Shown here piece after piece: positions 16,627 through 24,938 of a stretch of 64,000 nt of DNA (the stretch's first letter is position 1; every line of letters begins with the position of its first letter). Source of the stretch: Pseudomonas rustica (lineage in GTDB: Bacteria; Pseudomonadota; Gammaproteobacteria; Pseudomonadales; Pseudomonadaceae); the NCBI RefSeq assembly GCF_018336155.1, contig NZ_JAGYHF010000013.1:62001-126000 (forward strand), read 5' to 3'. A program made the translations under genes and the position numbers. The notes under the pieces are model-generated. The model was given only the letters and a program-made list of their open reading frames with translations. It was not told the origin of the DNA and searched no databases.

Positions 16627-17028
16627 TTAAAGCTCATATTCAGCTTTCAGCCTTATAGACGCATCATTTTCGCGCCGGCCAAAGGTGAGTAAGCTCCGAG
16701 CCAGTGACTTAATAAAGTTACGAGCACGAATAATATAGCCCATAGAGACAAGTAGTATCAGCGGAATCGTGTCGCAGCAGAAAATCATCAAGGCCGGCAG
16801 CGCTGGAGCCTCGGTGGAAAAGTGAAGAGCCTTCAATTTTTCCATGGGCGTATCATTTCTTAGTAATCGAAACAAGATCTGTTGAGGGAGCTCTGTTTCA
16901 ATTGAACACTCATGCAGTAAATCGCTAATAAAATCATCCTCCAATTTTTTTGGAATTAGGTATATAGCTTTCCCCCCACTTTTTGCACTTGACGCACTTA
17001 CTAAACTGGTTTTGACTTCACTAACCAC
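16627..17028 (-). CDS. hypothetical small membrane protein, start uncertain
   Basis: The frame is open from 17196, but the part before 17047 is antisense to the DUF2235 gene. The most reasonable start is therefore the GTG at 17028, giving about 133 residues (VVSEVKTSLVSASSAKSGGK onward) with a hydrophobic segment ALPALMIFCCDTIPLILLVSMGYII split by an Asp. A short basic C-terminal region follows. AGGA lies 11 bases before this GTG. It is AT-rich. It could be a truncated gene. Its divergent position next to a toxin-like hydrolase makes an immunity role conceivable but unproven. Confidence 0.4.
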   Translation of the reverse strand: MVSEVKTSLVSASSAKSGGKAIYLIPKKLEDDFISDLLHECSIETELPQQILFRLLRNDTPMEKLKALHFSTEAPALPALMIFCCDTIPLILLVSMGYIIRARNFIKSLARSLLTFGRRENDASIRLKAEYEL

Positions 17029-17046
17029 TGAAGCAAGGATCCTGCT

Positions 17047-18576
17047 ATGGCCAACATTGTAATTTGCTGCGATGGCACCTGGAATACACCTGATCAGCTC
17101 GACAAAGGCGTGCCAGCCCCCACCAACGTAGTCAGACTGCACAACGCCGTTGCAGAAACCGACGCCAAAGGTGCACCTCAGGAAAAGTACTACCACCCAG
17201 GCGTAGGGACTTCCGGCAAGTGGTGGGACAAGGCGATTGGTGGTGGCACCGGAGCCGGGTTGGATGACAACATCAAAAGTGCCTATCAGAAGCTGTGTTA
17301 CAACTACAAAGCAGACTCCGATATCTATCTGTTCGGTTTCAGTCGCGGTGCATATACGGTGCGAAGCCTGTGCGGTTTCATCACCAGTTGTGGTTTGTTG
17401 AAGATCGCTGATTTAGAGCCTGCCGAAGTTTGGCGGCGGATAGATCAACTATTGAAACGTGGCTACCGACGCAAACTTGAAGACCGTCCAGACTGGGATG
17501 ACTTGGGTTGGAAATTTCACAACAAGGCGAGCGCCAGCATTCCGATTCGCTTTATTGGCGTGTGGGATACCGTTGGCGCGCTGGGCATTCCGGATGATAT
17601 GGCTTTGCTCAACTTGCTCGACGACCGCAACCGCTACACTTTCCACGACACTACTTTGCACAACTCTGTGAAGACCGCGCGACACGCGGTGGCCATGGAT
17701 GAACGTCGAGCAACGTTCCAGCCAACTTTGTGGACCGAAGTGCCAGCCGATCAAGACGTGAAGCAGTTGTGGTTTCCGGGGGTGCATTCCGACGTGGGTG
17801 GCGGCTATCACGAAAACGGCCTGGCGGATGGCGCCCTGCAGTGGATGATCGAAGAAGCGTCCGCGTGTGGGCTGCAGTTCAATAACGCGATCAAGCAGGT
17901 CAAACCCGATTACCACGACATGATGCATGACTCCTGTGACGGCGTTTTCAGCTTGCTGCCGACCCAGCCGCGTAGCATCGCCAACCTCGTGGCACAACCT
18001 GATCGTTTTCACGACTCAGCACTGAAACGCCAGGACGATCCGCCTATAACCCAATACCCCTATCGGCAGTCGCGACTCATCGCACCGAAACCGCCGGTGT
18101 CGCTGGATATCTCGGCACGTTCGCCTTGGAGCGAAACGGGTCTATGGCTGGAAGCGGGCGTGAGCTACACCTTCAGCGCATCCGGCGAATGGCTGGACAG
18201 CTCCATCAGTTGCGGCCCCGATGGCACCGATGACGGCAACTTCCAGCCAGCGGAAGTTGCACACTTGGTAGCCAGTGCCCTGGGGCAGGTGGAATCCTGG
18301 TACGGCAAGCTCTTCAAGAACAGCGATGCCAATTTCCGCTTCACCAAACGTCACGAACAACACCCCTGGTTCTGCCTGATGGGCGCCATCGCCAACGGCG
18401 ACGGCGTGGATGCCAAGGGTTATTTGATCAAGCCCGAGACTTTCAAGATTGGTAAGGGATGCAGCTATGTGCCGAAGCGCTCGGGGTATTTGTATGCGTA
18501 TGCCAATGATGCTTGGAACTGTTATGGCAATAATCGTGGGCATGTGGCGTTGAGGTTGGTAGTTAAAAAGCCTTGA
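17047..18576 (+). CDS. DUF2235 (Tle1-like) hydrolase with lectin-like C-terminal domain
   Basis: A 509-residue protein. Residues 1-300 are a DUF2235 alpha/beta hydrolase: CCDGTWN at the start, nucleophile elbow GFSRGAYT (about residue 98), FIGVWDTVGALG, and HSDVGGGY (about residue 248) supplying Asp. This is the catalytic domain of type VI Tle1 phospholipases. The last 160 residues look like a PA-IL/LecA-type beta-sandwich: SARSPWSETGLWLEAGVSYT and a terminal YANDAWNCYGNNRGHVALRL that parallels the LecA calcium/galactose loop (D, N, N conserved). No signal peptide, vgrG or adaptor gene is nearby. AAGGA lies seven bases before the ATG. Phospholipase activity is inferred from the family. Confidence 0.8.
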   Translation: MANIVICCDGTWNTPDQLDKGVPAPTNVVRLHNAVAETDAKGAPQEKYYHPGVGTSGKWWDKAIGGGTGAGLDDNIKSAYQKLCYNYKADSDIYLFGFSRGAYTVRSLCGFITSCGLLKIADLEPAEVWRRIDQLLKRGYRRKLEDRPDWDDLGWKFHNKASASIPIRFIGVWDTVGALGIPDDMALLNLLDDRNRYTFHDTTLHNSVKTARHAVAMDERRATFQPTLWTEVPADQDVKQLWFPGVHSDVGGGYHENGLADGALQWMIEEASACGLQFNNAIKQVKPDYHDMMHDSCDGVFSLLPTQPRSIANLVAQPDRFHDSALKRQDDPPITQYPYRQSRLIAPKPPVSLDISARSPWSETGLWLEAGVSYTFSASGEWLDSSISCGPDGTDDGNFQPAEVAHLVASALGQVESWYGKLFKNSDANFRFTKRHEQHPWFCLMGAIANGDGVDAKGYLIKPETFKIGKGCSYVPKRSGYLYAYANDAWNCYGNNRGHVALRLVVKKP

Positions 18577-18677
18577 AACAGCGATGGTTGCGGTTTTGTA
18601 CTCGGTCTTAGCGAGGTGCTTCCGCAAGTGAAGGTTTGCTTTTTGCGGAAACCTGCCTTTCGCGACAAGCCGCTGTT

Positions 18678-18863
18678 GGCCGATTCTGTTGAAAAAGTCG
18701 GCCATGGTTTCCACTGTAGAGAAGTACGCGCTCGAGATTGAAATTTTTACATTGAGCGGAGGATTCCCGACCCGGATTTCGCGTAGCAACGCGCAAAACA
18801 GGCGTTTTCAGTGGTCAGTATGCGGGCAGTCCAGAAAAACCGACTTTTTCAACAGAATCGGCC
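18678..18863. mobile_element. MITE-like element with 24-bp perfect inverted repeats
   Basis: Positions 18678-18701 (starting GGCCGATTCTGTTGAAA) and 18840-18863 are exact reverse complements over 24 bases, separated by 138 bases without a transposase. The ends resemble terminal inverted repeats of insertion sequences. The pairing does not extend inward or outward. It is probably a non-autonomous or internally deleted element. Confidence 0.5.
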
Positions 18864-19242
18864 GTTTTTTGCCCCTCGCGACAGACAGAAAACGGGCAGA
18901 AGCAGCTATGTGGCTAGCGATTCAGTGGAGGTCCAGAAAGCTGATCCTGCGAACGAAATGAGCGTTAGTTGCGCGCGGTGTTAGGAGGGCTACAGCTACT
19001 GGATCATGTTGCAACCAAAACATGAAGGTGGGCACGTTATTGTCGTTTAACACCCAGACAGCCATCATTTTTCTCCAGACTCTGTGCTCGTATGCATAAG
19101 CACCCTTAGCAGCGACCCTTTGGCAAGATAATTTCCTGGCCTTGAAGTGGTGAACGCGACACTGTTTGACCGGCTGATATAAAGCGCTAGATTTCTACCT
19201 AACGATTTTGTCACCGAAGAGCATCCCTATAAGGGGCAGTGG
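18864..19242. other. intergenic region before the STAND gene
   Basis: Adjacent to the inverted-repeat element lie repeat-like bases (GGGCAGAAGCAGC). The remaining 280 or so bases contain no gene I can support. AGGGG six bases before 19243 is the ribosome-binding site of the next gene; the promoter is not obvious. Confidence 0.5.
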
Positions 19243-22200
19243 ATGGACCTTAAGCGCTTAACCGAGTGGCTCAGCACAGCGGATGGCTTAGTGAAGGCGC
19301 TGCTCTTTATCATTGCCGTGCCCGGGACTATATGGGCGGCGGCTACCAAGGAACTTGAGCCTGTCATTGCCTATTTCGATCTACCGGCATGGGCAGCAAG
19401 CACTACCGCTTTCGCCATGATTATTGCCGCTGTGCTCATATTGCGGAGCAGTTTTCGACGATTTTCCCGAGAAAGTCGGCTCGAACAACCCGACGCCTTT
19501 ACGTTAAAGCCAAGCAGTCCTAGTATGCTTATCGGCCGATCAGATGACTTGGCAAGTCTAATCAATAGCGTTCAGTACTACCGGTTAGTGCTAATGGACG
19601 GCGAATCTGGTTGCGGCAAGTCCGCCCTGGTCAGCGCAGGTCTAGAGCCCATACTCCTGCAATCCGATGGCCTGTTGCCGGTGATTATCCGCGACTGGGG
19701 GGACGACTGGGTTCGTGGCCCGTTTTCGGCTGCCTTGGGAGCCTTGGTACGTGCAGTCAACTCTTCGGACCGAAAACGACTTGATTGGACCGTATCCCCT
19801 GATTTGGCTGCCGAACCAAGTAGATTGGCAGACGATCTAGATGCGCGATTGGAGGCCATCTTTGAGATACTTGGCCGTCGCCTGCTGCTAATCGCCGACC
19901 AATTCGACGACTATCAGGCACGCCATCGCAGCCGTTTCCTAGATGAAGAAAGCAATTGGCTGAGCCCTGCCGTACTAACATCTAACAACCGATTCTGGGA
20001 ATGGGTTAGCGTAGGGTTGCACGCGGGTCGCTTGCACCTATTGGTGATCTCACGGGCGGATACCGCCGCGGGCTTAGCTTGCGTCAGATTTCTTGGCGAG
20101 GATCAGAGCAGCGCACGTACTCTTGCTCGAGTCGAGGTTGATTACCTCCATCCACTGTTAACAGGCATCGCCCCTGAAGGCGCCGATCCGGCAGTTGTCA
20201 GCCACCCGGAGGGCGGTTGGCATGCCTTACGGGAGCGAATTGAGCGCGATCTAAAAATGGAAGGCGCGATCCTCATGCAGCAGGTGCGGACCGTCCTACT
20301 AGGATTGCGTCAAATTCCGCTGCTCACTCTGCGTCACTACTTTGCTGCTGGCGGACTTAGGGGCATCGAGACCTTGGTCGTTTCACGTGCCATAAATCGA
20401 GCAGGTGAGATGGCCAGCGGTGGAGAAGAAGGGCGGCGTACGGTGCGTGCCATGTTGAGTGCGCTAATCTCTCCGGGTGGTCCTAACCAGCCACCCAAGT
20501 CACAGCGCGCCTCCTTTTCAGTCCTCAGCAATATCGCTGGCGATAAAACTCAATACGAAGCCATCCTCAGTGCCCTACAGCGCGATGAGTTGGTACGTCC
20601 AGCCGAGGAACTCAGTGGTGAAATAGCCTGGCAGTTGGATCATGACTACTTGGCTCGTGCTGTCCTAGCCGAGGCGCGACAGGCGGATCGTTGGTCGGTA
20701 GCATTACATGAAGGTATGTCCCGTTACGAGGATTCGGTCGGCAATTGGCGGCTCAGGTGGCGTGCGTTGATGTCGTTTGGTCCGCTTACACGGGTCATTT
20801 GGGAGCGCATGTGCGGGCGCCTCAGTTACGGGAATGCTGCGAGTTATGTGTGGCTCAGTGCACTTAAGACAGCAGGAGCCGTACTATTTCTATTGCTCAT
20901 CGGTGTTGCGGCATATTGCTGGAATCGAGATCGCCTACTGACAGACGAGGCCAACCAGCTTGTAAATTCATTTGGCGGCGGTAACGCTGAGAAAGCGGTG
21001 TTGATCGTTTGGCGTGCCCCTGCCCCCCTGCGAGAACGCCTCTATCAGCTTTTGAGTGACGATCACACCAAGCTGGAGTTGGCCACCTTAACCAACTGGT
21101 CATTGGCTCACAGTGGGCTTGATCCAATCTATGTGCGAGAGGCCCTCGCTTCGTTGCGTGCGCGGATGCTGAACATCGCGACGGGACCGACTTCCCAGTA
21201 CCCCAAAATGGATAGGCTGTTTCCGCAGTACTTGACCTTGCTGTCGCACTTGAGTAGTGCGGCAGATCTAAAGGCGGAGGCCACAAATCTCCACGAGTTA
21301 CTGGTGCGGACGGAATTTATACGTAACTCACGTCAACTGGGGAATGCCTACGAGGTTGTAGCGGCGAAGATAATCGACGCTAAGGATTTGAAAGCCGAGG
21401 CAACGAGCCTCGGCACGTCACTCGAGCAGCCGGGGGCTTCAACGTTTAACGTTGGCCTTGCAAAAGCCTACTCGAGCGTGGCTTCGCGGTTGTCAAGTGC
21501 AGAGGACCTGAAGACCTCTATCGCACGTATACGCACGTTGCTGGCGCAAGATGCTGATTCCTATTATTCCTTTCTTCAACCAGCATATTTGGCGTACGAC
21601 TACGCCACCCTGATAGCGCGAATAAGCAACCCATCGGACCTGAAGGCCGAGGCCACAAGCCTGCGCAGTATGTTGCAAACAAAGGTGAGCGGATCTGGTA
21701 GTGGCTTGGTGATGGCCTACGCGGCCCTGGTGACGCAGATGGACGACCCATCGGACCTGAAGGCCGAGGCCACAAGCCTGCGCACTATGCTGCAAGCAAA
21801 GTCGAGCCTTGACTATGAATTTCGTAGCTTGGCGCTTGCCTACGCTTCCGTGGCTCCGCGGTTAAGTGATGTGGCGGACTTGAAGGACTCGGCCAAAACC
21901 TTGCGCACGGTGATGGCGACAGGGCTTTGGGGCTTGGCAGATGAGTTAGCGGGAGCCTACGAAGCTGTGATAGGGCGACTCAGCAACCCATCGGACCTGA
22001 AGGCCGAGGCGACAAGTCTGCGCACGTTGCTGACGCACGAAACAAGCGGGATAGAGCAAATGGACACCGAAGCCTTAGGGAGGGCCTACGTAGCGGTGCT
22101 AACGCGAATGAGCACCCCATCGGACCTGAACGCCGAGGCCACAAGCCTGCGCACGTTGCTGGCGAGAAAAAAAACCGGCTTTGACAATTTTGGCTTGGCG

Positions 22201-23373
22201 ATAGCCTATGGTGCTGTGGCGGCGCGGTTGGGTGATACAGCGTTCCTTACAGATTCAGCCACTATCCTGCATACGTTGATGGTGGAAGAAAGAAATACCG
22301 AGAAAAAAGATTTATTGGGGTATGCCTACGAGAATGTAATCTCGCGGATTAGCAACCTAGAGTTCCTTGAGAATGAAGTCATGCCTCTTTGGATATTGGT
22401 GATGGATTCGTTATCAAAGGCGGCTGGTGAAGGGCAGGTAAATGGCCTGGTGAAAGCCTGGACGGCGGCGGTAGTGCGTATGTACAAAGTATCGGGGCAG
22501 CAGTCCGAGCCTAATTTATTCCTCAATTTACTAGGCGAATTTATCAAACAGACGAGGAATTCTGTGACCTTGAATAGCTTAGGGCATGCCTACAAAGAAA
22601 TGGTGGCGCAGGTGAAAGACAAGTTGCGCCTGAAGGGTATAGCCACAGAACTGCGTCTTTCTTTGGAGCAAAACGAAACTTATTGCAGGCCAAACGAAAA
22701 CCAGTGCTCCAATCTCCTGGTGGATGTCTATACGGCGGTGGTGACAAAGGCGAAAGATACTGAGTTTCTGAAGTCTGAAGCCGCAGACCTGGGCAAGTTC
22801 TTGGCACAATCTAAGGACTTCACGTCCACCTATGGTGTGACAAAAGCCTATGCGGCCGTGGCGTCGCAGCTGAAAGATACTGATCTGAGGAGCGAAGCCT
22901 CAAGCCTACGCTCGTTGCTGGCGCAGGCTGAGGGGAACATGGCCGCCACCCTTGGCTTGGCGAAAGCCTATGGAGTTGTGGCGGTGCAGTTGAGGAGCGC
23001 AGTGGATCTGGGTGCCGCCGCCGCAATTCAGCGCACGTTGCTGGAGCAGATGATTGATCAAGAGAGCGCCGATGGCCTGGCGAAGTCCTATGCAGACGTG
23101 GCAGCTGGATTGTTTGAGCATACAGATCGTCAGGGCCATAAAGCCTTGACCACCGAGATTCTAACTTTGGCGGGGCAACCTTTTCTTATGGATCCCACCC
23201 CTTTACTTGCTGCCCTGAAGCCATATAGCAAGAAGGATTTCGGAGGCGATGTCGGCGGCGCCTTACTCTGGGCCGAGCAGGAGTTTGGCGTCAGATCGGA
23301 CGAGCTTCGACCGTCACCGCTCCCAATACAGCTAGGGAGCATCACTAAAGCTGGGGAGGATCATACACCGTAA
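19243..23373 (+). CDS. membrane-tethered STAND-type NTPase with tandem helical repeats
   Basis: A 1,376-residue protein. Two transmembrane helices lie near residues 16-34 and 50-69. A STAND/AAA-like ATPase domain follows: IGRSDDLASLI at 97, Walker A GESGCGKS at 120-127, Walker B LLLIADQFDDY at 214-224, an arginine-finger-like VISRAD at 268, and the winged-helix motif WQLDHDYLARAVL near 463 that is typical of nSTAND proteins. A third membrane helix lies at 541-559. From about residue 665 to 1310 there are some 15 helical repeats of 39-46 residues with consensus DLKAEATSLRTLL then GLAKAYAAVAARL. STAND NTPases sense ligands through C-terminal repeats, and many bacterial ones act in phage defence; that role is inferred here. 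No effector gene adjoins it, so any effector function must be internal or membrane-based. Confidence 0.75.
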   Translation: MDLKRLTEWLSTADGLVKALLFIIAVPGTIWAAATKELEPVIAYFDLPAWAASTTAFAMIIAAVLILRSSFRRFSRESRLEQPDAFTLKPSSPSMLIGRSDDLASLINSVQYYRLVLMDGESGCGKSALVSAGLEPILLQSDGLLPVIIRDWGDDWVRGPFSAALGALVRAVNSSDRKRLDWTVSPDLAAEPSRLADDLDARLEAIFEILGRRLLLIADQFDDYQARHRSRFLDEESNWLSPAVLTSNNRFWEWVSVGLHAGRLHLLVISRADTAAGLACVRFLGEDQSSARTLARVEVDYLHPLLTGIAPEGADPAVVSHPEGGWHALRERIERDLKMEGAILMQQVRTVLLGLRQIPLLTLRHYFAAGGLRGIETLVVSRAINRAGEMASGGEEGRRTVRAMLSALISPGGPNQPPKSQRASFSVLSNIAGDKTQYEAILSALQRDELVRPAEELSGEIAWQLDHDYLARAVLAEARQADRWSVALHEGMSRYEDSVGNWRLRWRALMSFGPLTRVIWERMCGRLSYGNAASYVWLSALKTAGAVLFLLLIGVAAYCWNRDRLLTDEANQLVNSFGGGNAEKAVLIVWRAPAPLRERLYQLLSDDHTKLELATLTNWSLAHSGLDPIYVREALASLRARMLNIATGPTSQYPKMDRLFPQYLTLLSHLSSAADLKAEATNLHELLVRTEFIRNSRQLGNAYEVVAAKIIDAKDLKAEATSLGTSLEQPGASTFNVGLAKAYSSVASRLSSAEDLKTSIARIRTLLAQDADSYYSFLQPAYLAYDYATLIARISNPSDLKAEATSLRSMLQTKVSGSGSGLVMAYAALVTQMDDPSDLKAEATSLRTMLQAKSSLDYEFRSLALAYASVAPRLSDVADLKDSAKTLRTVMATGLWGLADELAGAYEAVIGRLSNPSDLKAEATSLRTLLTHETSGIEQMDTEALGRAYVAVLTRMSTPSDLNAEATSLRTLLARKKTGFDNFGLAIAYGAVAARLGDTAFLTDSATILHTLMVEERNTEKKDLLGYAYENVISRISNLEFLENEVMPLWILVMDSLSKAAGEGQVNGLVKAWTAAVVRMYKVSGQQSEPNLFLNLLGEFIKQTRNSVTLNSLGHAYKEMVAQVKDKLRLKGIATELRLSLEQNETYCRPNENQCSNLLVDVYTAVVTKAKDTEFLKSEAADLGKFLAQSKDFTSTYGVTKAYAAVASQLKDTDLRSEASSLRSLLAQAEGNMAATLGLAKAYGVVAVQLRSAVDLGAAAAIQRTLLEQMIDQESADGLAKSYADVAAGLFEHTDRQGHKALTTEILTLAGQPFLMDPTPLLAALKPYSKKDFGGDVGGALLWAEQEFGVRSDELRPSPLPIQLGSITKAGEDHTP
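21630..22155 (+). repeat. near-identical intragenic DNA repeats in the STAND gene
   Basis: The block CCCATCGGACCTGAAGGCCG and its continuation recur at 21630, 21747, 21987 and 22116 with only a few changes over about 38 bases. Spacings of 117, 240 and 129 bases are all multiples of three, so copy-number change would keep the frame. Flanking repeats are diverged at DNA level, which points to recent duplication or gene conversion in the centre of the array. Confidence 0.85.
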
Positions 23374-23728
23374 GCACGGAAACCTGAGCCGACCTGGTTT
23401 GGATGACGTCGGCTACTGGCATAGGGTCGATTTCTTACTGTCACGACAGGCAGAGCTCGGTCGATTCACCTTGTCAGGCAAGCGATTCAGAGCCGTCAAA
23501 GCTCTCAAGTATTTCTCGATAGGCTGCTTTTGGCCGGTTTCTGCCTGCCATGAAGGACCGATTCGACCCAATATCGATGGCCTGTTCTCACGGGCGGTAA
23601 TCGGCCTATTCGACGCGACGCTCAAGCAACGGTGCTGCGAGTTTAATGAATGAAGGTCAATGGGCGTAAAGGGGGCCACCTCTCCGTGTGCTTGGGTTGG
23701 GTGAGATAGTCCGAGTTGCTTTTGCCCG
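23374..23728. other. intergenic region with dispersed repeat copy D
   Basis: The 355-base gap contains GGCTGCTTTTGGCC to ATTCGACCCA at 23523-23569, equivalent to copy B in the same orientation. Short open frames cover it on both strands but consist of repeat sequence. No promoter or gene could be supported. Confidence 0.55.
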
Positions 23729-24094
23729 TCACCATAGCGCCTTTATTCCGGTGACAAGTGTTAAGAAACAAAGGACCCACATGACGATTGGCCCTGAAGC
23801 ACCTTTGAACTTAAGCCCCCAAGCCTCGATTTCGACGTCTCCCGAAACCTGCTCAAGCGCCAACACAAGAGTAAGTGATGTCAACGCTGCTAGAGGGATG
23901 CCTATAGCCGCTGCTAAATGATCATAGAGAATTTCGTTAAAGCGTTTGTCGTAGAACGCAGAGCCAACAAACAAAACTAAAAATACAGACCCAATTGTCG
24001 CCAATGCGACTACCGATCCCCAACGCATGAATAGCTGCGTCTTACGTACCAAGCTTTCTCCGCGTTTGATGATTTGGTGATCAATCTCTGTCAT
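23729..24094 (-). CDS. hypothetical small membrane protein
   Basis: A 121-residue protein starting MTEIDHQIIKRGESLVRK. Hydrophobic segments are VVALATIGSVFLVLFVGSAF (about 31-50), IGIPLAALTSLTLVLALEQV (about 65-84) and PIVMWVLCFLTLVTGIKAL at the end. A soluble loop between the last two, SGDVEIEAWGLKFKGASG, has the look of a conserved motif. It converges with the STAND NTPase gene. I know no function for it; a partnership with the NTPase is possible only by proximity. Confidence 0.5.
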   Translation of the reverse strand: MTEIDHQIIKRGESLVRKTQLFMRWGSVVALATIGSVFLVLFVGSAFYDKRFNEILYDHLAAAIGIPLAALTSLTLVLALEQVSGDVEIEAWGLKFKGASGPIVMWVLCFLTLVTGIKALW

Positions 24095-24379
24095 GGGTTA
24101 CCTCGACGCTTAATGATTTGGTTAGCCAATGTCAGCTTTTGGCCGAAAGCAGTCACTCATCAACGACCGCTTTTGCCACAGAAAATCATCTTGAAACTCG
24201 AAATACGCACCCCGTCGATCTTGAAAACTCGCACTACGAATCTGACGGCTTACGCGATAAACGGTCCCCCTACCCAGCAATTGCTTGACCCAGATTAATG
24301 CACGGCTGAATGCGCATTGACCTGCTCAGTTCGAGCCAACAGACTTTCCTGCTCATTTGAATAGTTTGAGGTGAGTTCG

Positions 24380-24796
24380 ATGCGCAGATCATTATCGGTT
24401 GTTGCATTAAGCCTGTTTGTTTCTCATTACGCGGTCGCCGGTGAAACCACCAACACAGCACTGGGCGGAGGTCTCGGTGGTGCGCTTGGAAGTGTTGTCG
24501 GTCAGTCGGTCGGAGGAAGCACTGGCGCGTTAATCGGTGCCGGGGTTGGCGGCGCGACCGGGGGTGCAATCAGTGCAAAAAGCGGCAAGAAAACTGAAGC
24601 CGCGATTGGCGGCGGTATTGGCGCCGCGGGTGGCCAGGTCGTTGGCGCCAGTCTGGGCGGATCAACAGGTGGCCTGATCGGCGCGGGATTGGGCGGCGCA
24701 GCCGGCGGTGCAGTGGGCAATAACCTGGCTGACGATAACGACCATCACTCCGGCCATGACCATAAGCACAAGAATAAACACAGTCACAAACATTGA
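24380..24796 (+). CDS. glycine-zipper protein with His-rich tail
   Basis: A 138-residue secreted protein: signal peptide MRRSLSVVALSLFVSHYAVA, then alternating glycine-zipper segments (GGGLGGALGSVVGQSVGGST and similar, three rounds) that can insert in or pack against membranes. It ends with DDNDHHSGHDHKHKNKHSHK, a metal-binding-type histidine-rich tail. The ATG at 24380 is chosen over the in-frame GTG at 24371, because the GAGGTGAG ribosome-binding sequence overlaps that GTG. The function is unknown; outer-membrane or envelope association is likely. Confidence 0.7.
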   Translation: MRRSLSVVALSLFVSHYAVAGETTNTALGGGLGGALGSVVGQSVGGSTGALIGAGVGGATGGAISAKSGKKTEAAIGGGIGAAGGQVVGASLGGSTGGLIGAGLGGAAGGAVGNNLADDNDHHSGHDHKHKNKHSHKH

Positions 24797-24938
24797 AACT
24801 GATCTTCCCCTGCCGACAGCCTGTCGCGACCCTTCAATAAAATTTGAACCGCCACAGTACGCACTCGCCTAATGATCAGCTTGTGAGTATTCCCACAGGC
24901 AATGTGCCAATACCGGCATGCTCCGAGAGGTGATCAAC

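Noticed and set aside
18689..18961. 90-codon ORF in the inverted-repeat element
   Set aside because: Its sequence is the element and neighbouring repeat; no transposase similarity.
21630..22155. CRISPR-like array
   Set aside because: The spacing is regular but the repeats are codons of one long reading frame with similar, not unique, intervening sequence.
23399..23653. 84-codon ORF after the STAND gene
   Set aside because: Much of it is the dispersed repeat; no start signal or family.
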